This document shows, piece after piece, positions 44,433 through 53,200 of a stretch of 64,000 bases of DNA; within the stretch, counting starts at the first letter, position 1; each line of letters opens with the position of its first letter. This DNA is from Tetramitus jugosus. Its lineage: Eukaryota; Heterolobosea; Eutetramitea; Acrasida; Vahlkampfiidae. A program made the position numbers and the translations under genes. The stretch is from the NCBI GenBank assembly GCA_937625935.1, contig OW569390.1, positions 1 through 64,000 on the forward strand. The letters are read 5' to 3'. A model generated the notes under the pieces. That model ran no database searches. It was not told the DNA's origin and saw only the letters and a list, made by a program, of their open reading frames with translations.

Positions 44433-45400
44433 CTGCAACGACAGAGAATTACATCGAACGACATTCTAGTTCTTCCGTATTCTCTCTTTCCAAGAGAATT
44501 GCAGATCGAAGATCTTCAGGAGTAGATTTTGACAGGAAAGCAAAGTTGGATGTTGGACTACTGAACGAGTATGTCACATTGACATATATCAGCATCATTC
44601 CAACAGCCGATGACGATGTAATTTCAACTTGCAAGTTTGTGCTTGGGCATGTGTCTGAATCGATTGCTGTCACTCGAGGTGACTTGCAAATAATTGATCC
44701 CTATCAGTTTGTCATTTCATGGAATGCAGTTGTTGGATCCAAAGATCATGAAGAAAAAGCAATTAGAACTGCGCTTGGTGTTGTCAAAACGATTGGAGAA
44801 TACGATGCTCAGTTCAAAGTACGAATTGGAATAGCAACAGGAAACGCGCAATGTGGAATCTGTGGAACTGCAAAACAACGCATCTTCTCTGTCGTAGGGC
44901 CCGTTCAGAAACGTGTAAAACAAGTTCAGTCATGGGCTAAAATGATGGAAGTTCCAATACTTGTGGATGAATCGACCGTAGATAATACGGCAGTGGCTTC
45001 ATCTTACATTTACAGACCGATTGAGGTTGTTCAGTACGAGTCTGAAGGGCGTCCTTCTCTCATCTACGAGATTATGAAAACCAAAGACAATTCCATGGAT
45101 GAGTGGATGTATGAGTTGGAAAAGAGCAAGGAGAATGAAAGATATACTCATATGATAGAAGCAGCTCAGATAGCACTCAAAATTTTAGTGTCTGAACAAC
45201 AGATGCGTGATGCCATCACTATGCTCGAACCGTACCTCCAAAATGACAATGATGAATTCATAGCTGAACACTTGATTCAGATTCTGAACCGACGAATCAT
45301 CACACCTTACGACCATATAGATTATAAGACTATAAATCTCTGCATCATGCATCAAAAAACGAAAGAGAAAGCCGTCTGGCACACGAGTCAGCCGCTTTAG
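44433..45400 (+). pseudogene. Degenerate class III nucleotide cyclase domain, 5' truncated
   Basis: The frame is open from 44433 to the stop at 45400 but has no suitable ATG near its start. It includes KLDVGLLNEYVTLTYISI, then EEKAIRTALGVVKTIGEYDA, FKVRIGIATGNAQCGICGTA and VGPVQKRVKQVQSWAKMMEV. The order and the RIGIxTGxxxxGxxG segment identify a class III adenylyl/guanylyl cyclase homology domain. Catalytic residues are gone: the FADI metal-binding Asp is replaced in TYISI, the second metal site in IDPYQFVISW lacks Asp, and the NLAxR Asn/Arg pair is replaced in GPVQKRVKQVQ. It is either the non-catalytic half of a larger cyclase now truncated, or a dead gene. Confidence 0.65.
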
Positions 45401-45460
45401 TGTCTGGTAAATGCAGTTCAAATCATTTAACATTACTCAAAATAAAGGCGATTCGATGTA

Positions 45461-46915
45461 TTAAAGTTGGCCAACGGCTGATCTTGTAAGCACGACCTCG
45501 TCTTCCAATCCATCGTCCTTGCTTCTGAAATACTGCCACTTGAGCTTATGTGCTTTGCTTGGTTGATCATCGAATTCAGTTGATAACATGCCATATCCCT
45601 CATCCGAATAATGAATGTGTGCACTGAAAGTAGTCTTATAGAAAGCGCTACCTGGTGTGAGGCCTTCAACACAACCGGCTGCACCAGCGATAATATAAAC
45701 AGTAGCCTGGGCATTGTCAGTAGATGGATACACTTTGCTCTTGTACACTGGCATTGTTCGCTCATAGCTGTGAACATGGCCTGCCAAGTACATGTCAACT
45801 TGATATTCGTGGAACAATTCTTCGAATGCTGATTGCATGGCCTTTGCGTCGTTTGTTGGTTTGCTATTCTTGGAGAATCGTTCATGTGAGGAGTAGACAG
45901 GTCTGTGACCAACAACAATGATCCATGGATTAATGTGTCTGTTCTTGTGAGCCTCTGCCAAATCCTTCTTGAACCATTTCAATTGATCACCGAATTGAGT
46001 AGGGAATGGTCGATTTGGATAATCAGTCTCGGATGAGATACTGATAAAGTGAACTCCACCAAAGTCAAACGAGTACCACATGTTGTGCGGTTTGTTTGAC
46101 ATGGAGAATTGAGGCATACGGAACACACTATTGTACACGGTAAAGTTGGCAGAGTACGCTGGACAACGCTCAACCTTGTCATACTCGTGGTTGCCCGGGC
46201 AAACCATGTATGGAGCATTGGCACCAATCGTATGAACCATATCGAACCACTTGCTCCAAACGAACTCAAAGTCCATGACCGGTTCATGAATCGAAGCAAC
46301 ATCCGCATAGCTAATATCACCCACATGGAACACCATTTGATACTGATGAGCAGTGGACAACTGAGAGAGCAACCTCTTTTGTACTTGAGAGATGGTGTGA
46401 TCCGATTTGTGAACTCCCATATCACCGTATACAATCATTGAGTATGAACCCTTGTTCGTGGAAGGACTCGTTGTAAACGTGTTTTCCCGCTCAAAAAATC
46501 CATGCTCTTCATTTCCCGCTGTATAATAGTACCTTGTGCCTGGTTTCAAGCTATGGAGAACAACATGGTGAGAATAGCCTGCAGATTTATGATACGTTTG
46601 AGATTCTCCACCCTTGACAAGCGTATAGTTTTGAGAATCGTTTGGCTTGGTGCTATACTTGACCATGGGAACATAGGATGAAGGCATGGTAGGAGTGTGG
46701 AACATGACGGACATTTGAGTTGTCGTATCATTGGCAAACGCAATGTACACTCTGTCCACTGGCACAATCTCATTGTTCTTGGTCTTGGTCTTGGTAGCTT
46801 TTTGACAGTGAACAACATTGTAGCTTTGGGAGAAAAGCAAGCACAAGAGGAGGCAACCGATAATGGAAAGTAACAGTCCTGAAGAGGAAGATTGTTGTTT
46901 GGTCAGAAACAACAT
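45461..46915 (-). CDS. Purple acid phosphatase
   Basis: 484 residues. An N-terminal hydrophobic signal (LLLSIIGCLLLCLLFSQSY) targets it to the secretory pathway. A fibronectin-like domain (about 45-145) precedes the metallophosphoesterase domain with all five PAP metal motifs: YGDMGV, VGDISYAD, CPGNHEYD, VVGHRPVYSS and AGHVHSYERT. These bind an Fe-containing dimetal centre and hydrolyse phosphomonoesters at acid pH. It probably acts in lysosomes or is secreted, as in plants and amoebae. Size and layout match plant-type high-molecular-weight PAPs. No sign of degeneration. Confidence 0.92.
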   Translation of the reverse strand: MLFLTKQQSSSSGLLLSIIGCLLLCLLFSQSYNVVHCQKATKTKTKNNEIVPVDRVYIAFANDTTTQMSVMFHTPTMPSSYVPMVKYSTKPNDSQNYTLVKGGESQTYHKSAGYSHHVVLHSLKPGTRYYYTAGNEEHGFFERENTFTTSPSTNKGSYSMIVYGDMGVHKSDHTISQVQKRLLSQLSTAHQYQMVFHVGDISYADVASIHEPVMDFEFVWSKWFDMVHTIGANAPYMVCPGNHEYDKVERCPAYSANFTVYNSVFRMPQFSMSNKPHNMWYSFDFGGVHFISISSETDYPNRPFPTQFGDQLKWFKKDLAEAHKNRHINPWIIVVGHRPVYSSHERFSKNSKPTNDAKAMQSAFEELFHEYQVDMYLAGHVHSYERTMPVYKSKVYPSTDNAQATVYIIAGAAGCVEGLTPGSAFYKTTFSAHIHYSDEGYGMLSTEFDDQPSKAHKLKWQYFRSKDDGLEDEVVLTRSAVGQL

Positions 46916-47329
46916 TTGTGAGCCAATTGAGTGAGATTTTGTTCTGTTTTTTTGGTGGTAAGTTGTGTGTCAATGTTTGGGTATTCCCCGGAGTTATTAT
47001 CAAGAGAGAAAGGTGACGTAGAAGTCCAACCTCGTATCCAATGTCACGTTCGGCGATAGCTTTCAAGGTTAAGAGTGTCTACTATGATGACTTGATACGC
47101 ATATCAGAGTAAAAGTCTGGTTCAGACAGATCTGTCTTGCGATGTTCTTGAATTCTGTTTGAGGGAGTAACTTCGGACAATATAACCAAACATGGAAGTA
47201 TCTTTTTACAGTGCATGGAGTTTTGAGTCGCTGGATGGCAAGTGATGATAACTCCTCGCACTGTAAAGAGGTGCTTTTTGTTCTGTCAAAGTTGGTCAAG
47301 ACTAGTGCATATCTCTACATTCTCTTTCG
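46916..47329. other. Divergent promoter region
   Basis: 414 bp between the acid phosphatase start and the start at 47330. No ORF or RNA is supported. Confidence 0.5.
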
Positions 47330-47818
47330 ATGACTCATCGAACATCCACACCGACACGAACTAACAACAAGCTATCAAAGATCAATGATATCTCACCACC
47401 TTCAGATGTCACAATTAATGTTAGTCCTCCCCTTTCTGAGTTTGGTGATGAGTTTGACCAGATCATTACCAATGGTCCATCGGTAGAACCCCATTCCAAA
47501 CAAACTAGACTGAAGCCGATTCAAATTAAGAACCGAACATCATTGGAGGCCCTCGTGGATCATAGAGACGTTGGCGACTATCTGTCTAGGTCTTCAGAGA
47601 AACGGTTGAGTCCTCATCTGAGGACAGAAAGCGAAAGGAGACACAGATCCACTCCCACAGCAGTTAGAAGAACTCATATTCTCGAGCCACTCAAGAATCC
47701 AATTGAGAATCCAATGCTGGGATTCGAGCCAGAACTGAAAGCCCTGGAAAAGAAGATCCTCGAGCTGAAAAACAAGAATGACTCACTACGTCGAATTCAG
47801 TCAATCCTAGAGCTATAA
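47330..47818 (+). CDS. Hypothetical protein with C-terminal coiled coil
   Basis: 162 residues with a clean ATG. The first 120 residues are polar and disorder-like, with Thr/Ser/Pro and basic patches (SPHLRTESERRHRSTPTAVR). The last 40 residues (ELKALEKKILELKNKNDSLR) form a leucine-heptad coiled coil. Possibly a cytoskeletal or scaffold component; no family is recognised. It converges with the SLX4 gene, 62 bp between stops. Confidence 0.55.
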   Translation: MTHRTSTPTRTNNKLSKINDISPPSDVTINVSPPLSEFGDEFDQIITNGPSVEPHSKQTRLKPIQIKNRTSLEALVDHRDVGDYLSRSSEKRLSPHLRTESERRHRSTPTAVRRTHILEPLKNPIENPMLGFEPELKALEKKILELKNKNDSLRRIQSILEL

Positions 47819-47880
47819 GAAAACTCATCAACCAAAAGAATCTTCACTTAATAGTGTTGAATAACACCTGCAACCACCAT

Positions 47881-50727
47881 TCACGACGACTGACTCTGAT
47901 ATATTTTTGTACACATTTGAACCATGAACGCCTTGGCACCTGGTTTAACTCCAAATCGACTCAAATAGGCCTTAAGTTCCTCTGCTTTCATTGATGAAAA
48001 GTTAGGCATAGAGAGATTCGAGTTGGATGGGTTAGCACTGGACTGTGAATTAGAACCACTGTTGTTAGTGTTGTTGTTGGTATTGGTCGTATTGTTGGCA
48101 GTTGCCAAGACTGTTCGAGCGATCCTCTCATTTCTGCGAGCAGTCTGCTTTTTCTGCTGAGACCAATCCACGGTTCTAACTTCAGAATCAGAATAAGTGT
48201 TAAAGTCTGATTCCGAAGTAGTGCCGGCGTCAGTGTCCGATAGAACAGCGATCTTAGGCGCCTGACTAACGGGTTGTCTTGTTTTTCTGGGCGACTTCCT
48301 GTTCTTTGGTGACTTTCTTCTGGGTCTCGATGATGGAGACTTGGTCAATGGAGACTTTTGCTTCTCTGAGCTCTCAATCTGATCGGTGCTTCTCGGTGGA
48401 GGTTCTATAACTGTATGCCCACATATTTCGAGGAGAGAAGGTAAAATAAATGGTTGGAACGAATAGTCCTGACTTGTCCTTGAAATATGATTATTCACAT
48501 CCGCTTGGCACTCCTTCGTATGTTCGTCAATGCATAACTTCATATCGTCATACATCTTGAATATATTCGTGCGAAACATCTCAATATCTTTTTTGCACCG
48601 TTGGATATAGGCTTCCTGGATAGTGTTGAGCGATTCAACCGTAGAAACTGCTAACGACTCGTTATCCATGTTCACTTGTGTTGATACTTGTGTTATTGTG
48701 GCAGGTAGACACTCCACCTCTTCACTAGATTCATCATCACTATCAAGCAGAACTGGCGATCTTGGCTGAGTGTGTGCCACATCATTTCTGAAAAGCTGAA
48801 TACCTGGCATCAGAGGCTCATCCAGAAGGCTATCGAAACTCGATCTACGAGATCTCTTTGGCTCCGTTTCTAATGTCTTTGAATGTTCGAATCCAGGTGT
48901 ATCATCGATGATAATAGGACTCGTGAAAGTCTCTGAAAATGGTCTCGCTGGTGTTGTTTCCTTCACATTAGGCGATTCATATAAATCAGGGTGTACGGTA
49001 CCGCTCGTCGCGGTTGTCGTAACGGGAGAGTGAGGCGACTGAGGTATATTCTGCTCTGTTGGGGCAGGATTATTCTGTGTAAAGAATACATCCTCGGTAA
49101 TGTCCATCGTTGGCTTGGATAAAGACCATAGCGAGTCCTTCTTGCCCGCTTTTGCAAAACGACTTGCGGTCAGTGGTTTACTAACCTCGACTGCGTTATG
49201 GGACACAAGATCATTCTCTCGAATATCAGCCATAATTTGAAGAGATACCTGAGTGTTCGATATTGGGTCACAAGTGACTGTATCATTCGCTCCTGATTCG
49301 ATGACTGGAACCAAATTCGTTTGTACAGGCTCAACCTCAATATTGGAAGCAGCTTTGGCTCGTCTAGCCTTTTTCTTTTCTTCATTCTGCTGCATTTTAG
49401 CTCTAAACAATAGTGTCTTCTTTAAATTTTTAGCAGCTGCAAGTATTTGCTTTCTGTGTCCAGGCTTTGTAATCTCCATATCAACCAGATCGCTTGTTTC
49501 CAATATAGAACAAATTTCCAAGGTATCGAAACCATTGTTCACAAGTTTATCACAATATTGTGAGAGATTCAAACTGTTCAACCATTCGCTAACAGTAGTA
49601 ATTTCCGACGAGTCGGACAACTTGCCTCTTAACCTTTCATCCGCGCCATATTTGAATGGCTCAAAAATATTGCTCGTGTTAAGCTTCTCTGCATCACTGA
49701 TATTGTTATCTGAACATTGCTCTTCTTGCTTTCTAATTTTTCTTTTCTTATGCGTCGTTGTTGATTGCAATTGCTTGATATCATTCACTGAGACATTATG
49801 TAATTTTGAACACGCCTTCAAATGTTTCATTCGATTCCGAGCAGTATCAGCAGTCAAGTCCTTCCTACAAATAAGGCACATGTATTCACAGATTTCTTCC
49901 TCTGTTTCTTCGTTTTCATCGGATGTTCTACTTCGCTTCTTACTCTTTTTCACCTTGCTACTACTCGTGCTACTGCTACTATTACGCTTCGAAGATGAAC
50001 TACCGACTAACCTAATTTTGTTTCGAGAGAAATGATTCTTGATATATTCCTCCGATGCATGCTGATCAAGACAATGATTAATGTGTTTCTCTCGCTCTGA
50101 AACCGCTACTCCATGCAACGATATCTTGCAAATCCAACACTCTTCAAACATTTGACTACCATCATCATCATTTTGTTTCGATATTGTGCTCGCCGTAAAT
50201 TGTGCTTCTTGCGGCGAATCAGTTACATCATTTTCATCATCAATCGCACCATCACCACTCGTCGATCCTTCACCACAAGGACTACTACTATTCTTTGTCT
50301 TCTTTCGTATCGTTAGCACAACACTCTTTTTTGTTGTCTGCTTACTAGACTTGATATTGCTACTAGTCAAGTCATCCACAAAATTCTCATCATCGTCATC
50401 CAATTCCTCAAGAGTCACATGACAATTCACATCATCATTCTTCTCACTCTTTTCATTAAGCTCAGTAGTAAGCTCATCATAAGCCTTGTTCTTACTACTA
50501 CTATTGTTTTTTGCACTCTTTTGAAAATACTTGGACCTTGCACTCTGAACCCGTTTCCACAACGCAGAAGCACTCATGTCATTCTCTTCTTCTTCACTCC
50601 ACAGAAAATGTTCTGTTGTTGTGCTTGTGCTTGTTGCGGAGGTGGTGGCGGTTGGTTGTGTGGGTAATTGAGTGGTGATCTGTGTCTCTTGATCATCATC
50701 ATCTATCAATGCAAATGACGCATTCAT
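47881..50727 (-). CDS. SLX4: SLX4-like structure-specific endonuclease scaffold with SAM domain
   Basis: 948 residues. Two short zinc fingers (CWICKISLHGVAVSEREKHI..C near 197 and CLICRKDL...HLKAC near 282) resemble UBZ4-type ubiquitin-binding fingers. A SAM domain follows (about 376-440, VSEWLNSLNLSQYCDKLVNN). The C-terminus MKAEELKAYLSRFGVKPGAK plus FMVQMCTKIY matches the conserved C-terminal domain of SLX4 that binds the SLX1 nuclease. Basic SP-rich repeats (SPRRKSPKNRKSPRK) lie at about 800-820. SLX4 organises SLX1, MUS81 and XPF to resolve Holliday junctions and crosslinks. Animal SLX4 has a BTB domain in the middle; here a SAM domain stands there, and may supply oligomerisation. The assignment depends mainly on the C-terminal domain and UBZ-like fingers. 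Confidence 0.65.
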   Translation of the reverse strand: MNASFALIDDDDQETQITTQLPTQPTATTSATSTSTTTEHFLWSEEEENDMSASALWKRVQSARSKYFQKSAKNNSSSKNKAYDELTTELNEKSEKNDDVNCHVTLEELDDDDENFVDDLTSSNIKSSKQTTKKSVVLTIRKKTKNSSSPCGEGSTSGDGAIDDENDVTDSPQEAQFTASTISKQNDDDGSQMFEECWICKISLHGVAVSEREKHINHCLDQHASEEYIKNHFSRNKIRLVGSSSSKRNSSSSTSSSKVKKSKKRSRTSDENEETEEEICEYMCLICRKDLTADTARNRMKHLKACSKLHNVSVNDIKQLQSTTTHKKRKIRKQEEQCSDNNISDAEKLNTSNIFEPFKYGADERLRGKLSDSSEITTVSEWLNSLNLSQYCDKLVNNGFDTLEICSILETSDLVDMEITKPGHRKQILAAAKNLKKTLLFRAKMQQNEEKKKARRAKAASNIEVEPVQTNLVPVIESGANDTVTCDPISNTQVSLQIMADIRENDLVSHNAVEVSKPLTASRFAKAGKKDSLWSLSKPTMDITEDVFFTQNNPAPTEQNIPQSPHSPVTTTATSGTVHPDLYESPNVKETTPARPFSETFTSPIIIDDTPGFEHSKTLETEPKRSRRSSFDSLLDEPLMPGIQLFRNDVAHTQPRSPVLLDSDDESSEEVECLPATITQVSTQVNMDNESLAVSTVESLNTIQEAYIQRCKKDIEMFRTNIFKMYDDMKLCIDEHTKECQADVNNHISRTSQDYSFQPFILPSLLEICGHTVIEPPPRSTDQIESSEKQKSPLTKSPSSRPRRKSPKNRKSPRKTRQPVSQAPKIAVLSDTDAGTTSESDFNTYSDSEVRTVDWSQQKKQTARRNERIARTVLATANNTTNTNNNTNNSGSNSQSSANPSNSNLSMPNFSSMKAEELKAYLSRFGVKPGAKAFMVQMCTKIYQSQSS

Positions 50728-50915
50728 TGTGGTGTTGTTTTAGAAACAAAAGAAAATTGGAAGCGAAAAGCTTTGAAGGTGCAGAGAGGTAAAATACTTC
50801 GACCAAAAATTCGAAGTCGGACGGAAAATTCAACTCAAATATTGTGACGTTATGAATTTTTCCCGACTTTCACATTGATCCACCACGACAAACAACAAAA
50901 CTACCACCAAACCAA

Positions 50916-51726
50916 ATGAGCAACAGTACGACACGTTCACAACAACATGCCAATAACAATAGTGGCAGCAGTTCAAGTTTCTTCCACTTGGACAACAGCA
51001 GTATGCAATCCGATTTTTCCACAACAGCAACTGGCGGTTTTTCCCAGCAGTTGAATGGCAACAAGAATAGTGGTTTAACAGAGATTGGTAAACATGCAGT
51101 ATGGAGCTTATCCAGTGCAAAAGCAGGCAACGGTGTTCAACAATTGAGAGACAACAATTTGAACACGTTTTGGCAATCGGATGGCGCTCAACCACACTTG
51201 GTTAACATTCAATTTCACAAGGTACTTCAAGTGAAGCAATTGACCATTTATTGCAATTATAAGATGGATGAGAGCTATACTCCAAAGGTATTGTCGATTC
51301 GTATTGGAACTCATTTTCATGACTTGAAAGAGGTACAAACTTTGGAGTTGGAAGAGCCGAATGGTTGGGTGGATATTGTGTTGAATAGTATTGATTCGGA
51401 TAAGAAGACAAGTGAAGGGGATGATGTGGAAGATAATGATGATGCGAATGAGAAGCAATCTAATGGTATTCGCACCAATATGATTCAATTGGCCATTTTG
51501 TCCAATCATCAGAATGGAAGAGACACTCATTTGAGGCAAGTCAAGATTTATGGTCCTTCGACTGCATCTACATCAATGTACGTTATTATTGTAGTTGTCG
51601 TTGTTGTCATGAAATGCTTTCGAGTTCGATGAGCGAGTGTACTAACTAATGTGTGTGTTTTTTGTTTTTGACAGACATGACGAATTCAACACGGTGGAGT
51701 TTGGCCAGTTTTCTTGCATTCGGTAA
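50916..51726 (+). CDS. APC10: Anaphase-promoting complex subunit 10 (APC10/DOC1), exons 50916-51577 and 51675-51726
   Basis: Spliced length 237 residues. The DOC domain is clear: EIGKHAVWSLSSAKAGNGV, QLRDNNLNTFWQSDGAQPHL, VNIQFHKVLQVKQLTIYCNY, MDESYTPKVLSIRIGTHFHD and MIQLAILSNHQNGRDTHLRQ with VKIYGP. A GTACGT donor and ACAG acceptor remove 97 nt, joining phase 2, and exon 2 supplies the end FGQFSCIR. The Ile-Arg (IR) tail is the motif by which APC10 docks on the APC3 TPR subunit, which confirms the splice model. APC10 helps bind D-box substrates for ubiquitylation in mitosis. An acidic insertion (about 173-190) and Ser/Asn-rich N-terminus are lineage additions. Confidence 0.92.
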
Positions 51727-52531
51727 ATTACTCGAGCACTTGACATCCATGTTCGACAATAGGTAAAGATGGTGATGACACAGAAAGGCAACGTGCACTC
51801 GAGGCACGAGAGAGCAGCTTTTTGGTCATCTTTGAGCAAGTTATAGCTTCATTTTAGCATCGATGCTAACTGTAGTTGCAGATGATCAACACAATGCAGC
51901 CGCTACGAATGCCAAGAGCCCAAATAGCACTTCCTGCAGAAGATGCTTAGGATGACGAAGTACAAAGAGAAAGCGTAGAATAAGGTCTTACTTCCCTCCG
52001 ATGCATACGTGGCAGGCAACCTTTCTGGAGACAGTCAAAGGATGAAAATAATCATAAACCTCTATTATCCAAATGATGAGTTTCCTGTTTCTTAACTTCT
52101 TCCCTTGTTTCTGAAGTGTCCCCTAACTTTTAAAATTGTTTAAAGCCAACTCAAAATGGGTGCAAGATACTCTAGTTTGATCCACCTGCTTCGTTTTCCC
52201 ACATACCAAAACCAAAAAAGAAAATTCCTTGGTCGAAATTACAGTTTTTTTTTGTCACAAATGAATGAAGTTTCATGCTGCCCACATGAAATAAAAGTTG
52301 AGAGAAAAAGGAACTTAAAAGAGTAGATCCATCATAGTTAGAAGTAAGGAGAATGGATCCCTGATGTTATGGGTGCCTTCATTGGGTTCTCATACGTTGG
52401 GAGGAGTACGACGTGCTACTTCGATTATGGACATCCACTAACTACTTGTATCTCAATCTAATCTAAGTCAATCAACCGCTCTCACGTCTCACAGATGCCA
52501 TCTCCTTTTGAAGTTGGTCACTTACAAGTAA
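51727..52531. other. Gene-poor region
   Basis: About 800 bp without an intact gene. A protein-like fragment (GKDGDDTERQRALEARESSF ending in LVIFEQVIASF and a stop) lies at about 51760-51860 on the plus strand right after APC10; its AG-GTAAAG context would still leave the APC10 stop in place if spliced. Otherwise nothing is recognised. Confidence 0.5.
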
Positions 52532-52996
52532 CCTGACACACTGATCGCACAGACACATTTTGGATCAGTAAAGAATCAAGTCGTATTTGCAATCCACAAA
52601 CATAACTTCAAAAACAAGAAAACAAACACTGATATTTCTGATATCGTAAAAGTAACTTCAAATCTTATCAACACCCAGCTTGTATTCCACCAAAAAATCG
52701 AACAGTCCTATATTAACTCCGAGAACTTCGATGTCGATCTAACGTTGGACTGGACTGAAGAAGAACCACCACCAAACGACTCAGTGATTATTGACTGGAG
52801 AGGAATCTATTACCACAGTACTATCACAAAACTCAGAGACACTCTACATGTAAGTGTCAAGGAGGCCCTATCAACAAAAGGCACCAATGCGCTCATCACT
52901 CATACGCTAGACAACATCTCCAAGCACCTAGCCTGGTTCATTTACACCGCCTACAAAAGATGCATACAACACTACCAATCCATTGCCCCCTCCTAA
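52532..52996 (+). pseudogene. 5'-truncated unknown ORF, possibly retroelement-derived
   Basis: The frame is open for 154 codons between a TAA at 52529 and the stop at 52994-52996, yet has no suitable ATG. It reads THFGSVKNQVVFAIHKHNFK, then DISDIVKVTSNLINTQLVFH, NSENFDVDLTLDWTEEEPPP and NISKHLAWFIYTAYKRC. A structured segment (53031-53082) and ATAAAAG follow. 5' truncation with an intact 3' end is typical of LINE-like retroelements, but no reverse transcriptase or endonuclease motif remains, so the origin is unproven. Confidence 0.4.
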
Positions 52997-53030
52997 ATAG
53001 ACCATAACCACAAACCAAATCATGAGATGA

Positions 53031-53082
53031 TACGGGGTGCGACTCTGTCGCACTCATTAGCCGTCAAGGCACAGCACCGTAT
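53031..53082. repeat. Nested stem-loop downstream of the truncated ORF
   Basis: An inner hairpin GTGCGAC-TCT-GTCGCAC (53037-53053) is enclosed by an imperfect outer stem of TACGGGGTGC with GCACCGTA (53031 and 53075-53082). It could be a 3' UTR element recognised during reverse transcription, or a transcription-stop structure. Confidence 0.5.
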
Positions 53083-53200
53083 TCCTCAATAAAAGACTTT
53101 TATATCCACCAAAAAATCGAACAAAACAAAGTTCCAAAATACACAAACCAAAAGCTAAGACAAAACTTTGAAGAAAAAACCACACACATTGCGAAACAAC

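Noticed and set aside
49253-50035. 260-residue plus-strand ORF, hydrophobic
   Set aside because: Antisense shadow of the Ser/Lys-rich SLX4-like gene.
51727-51766. Second intron at the end of APC10 (GTAAAT to ATAG)
   Set aside because: Splicing it would still give CGG TAA, so the protein end would not change; the IR tail already matches APC10.
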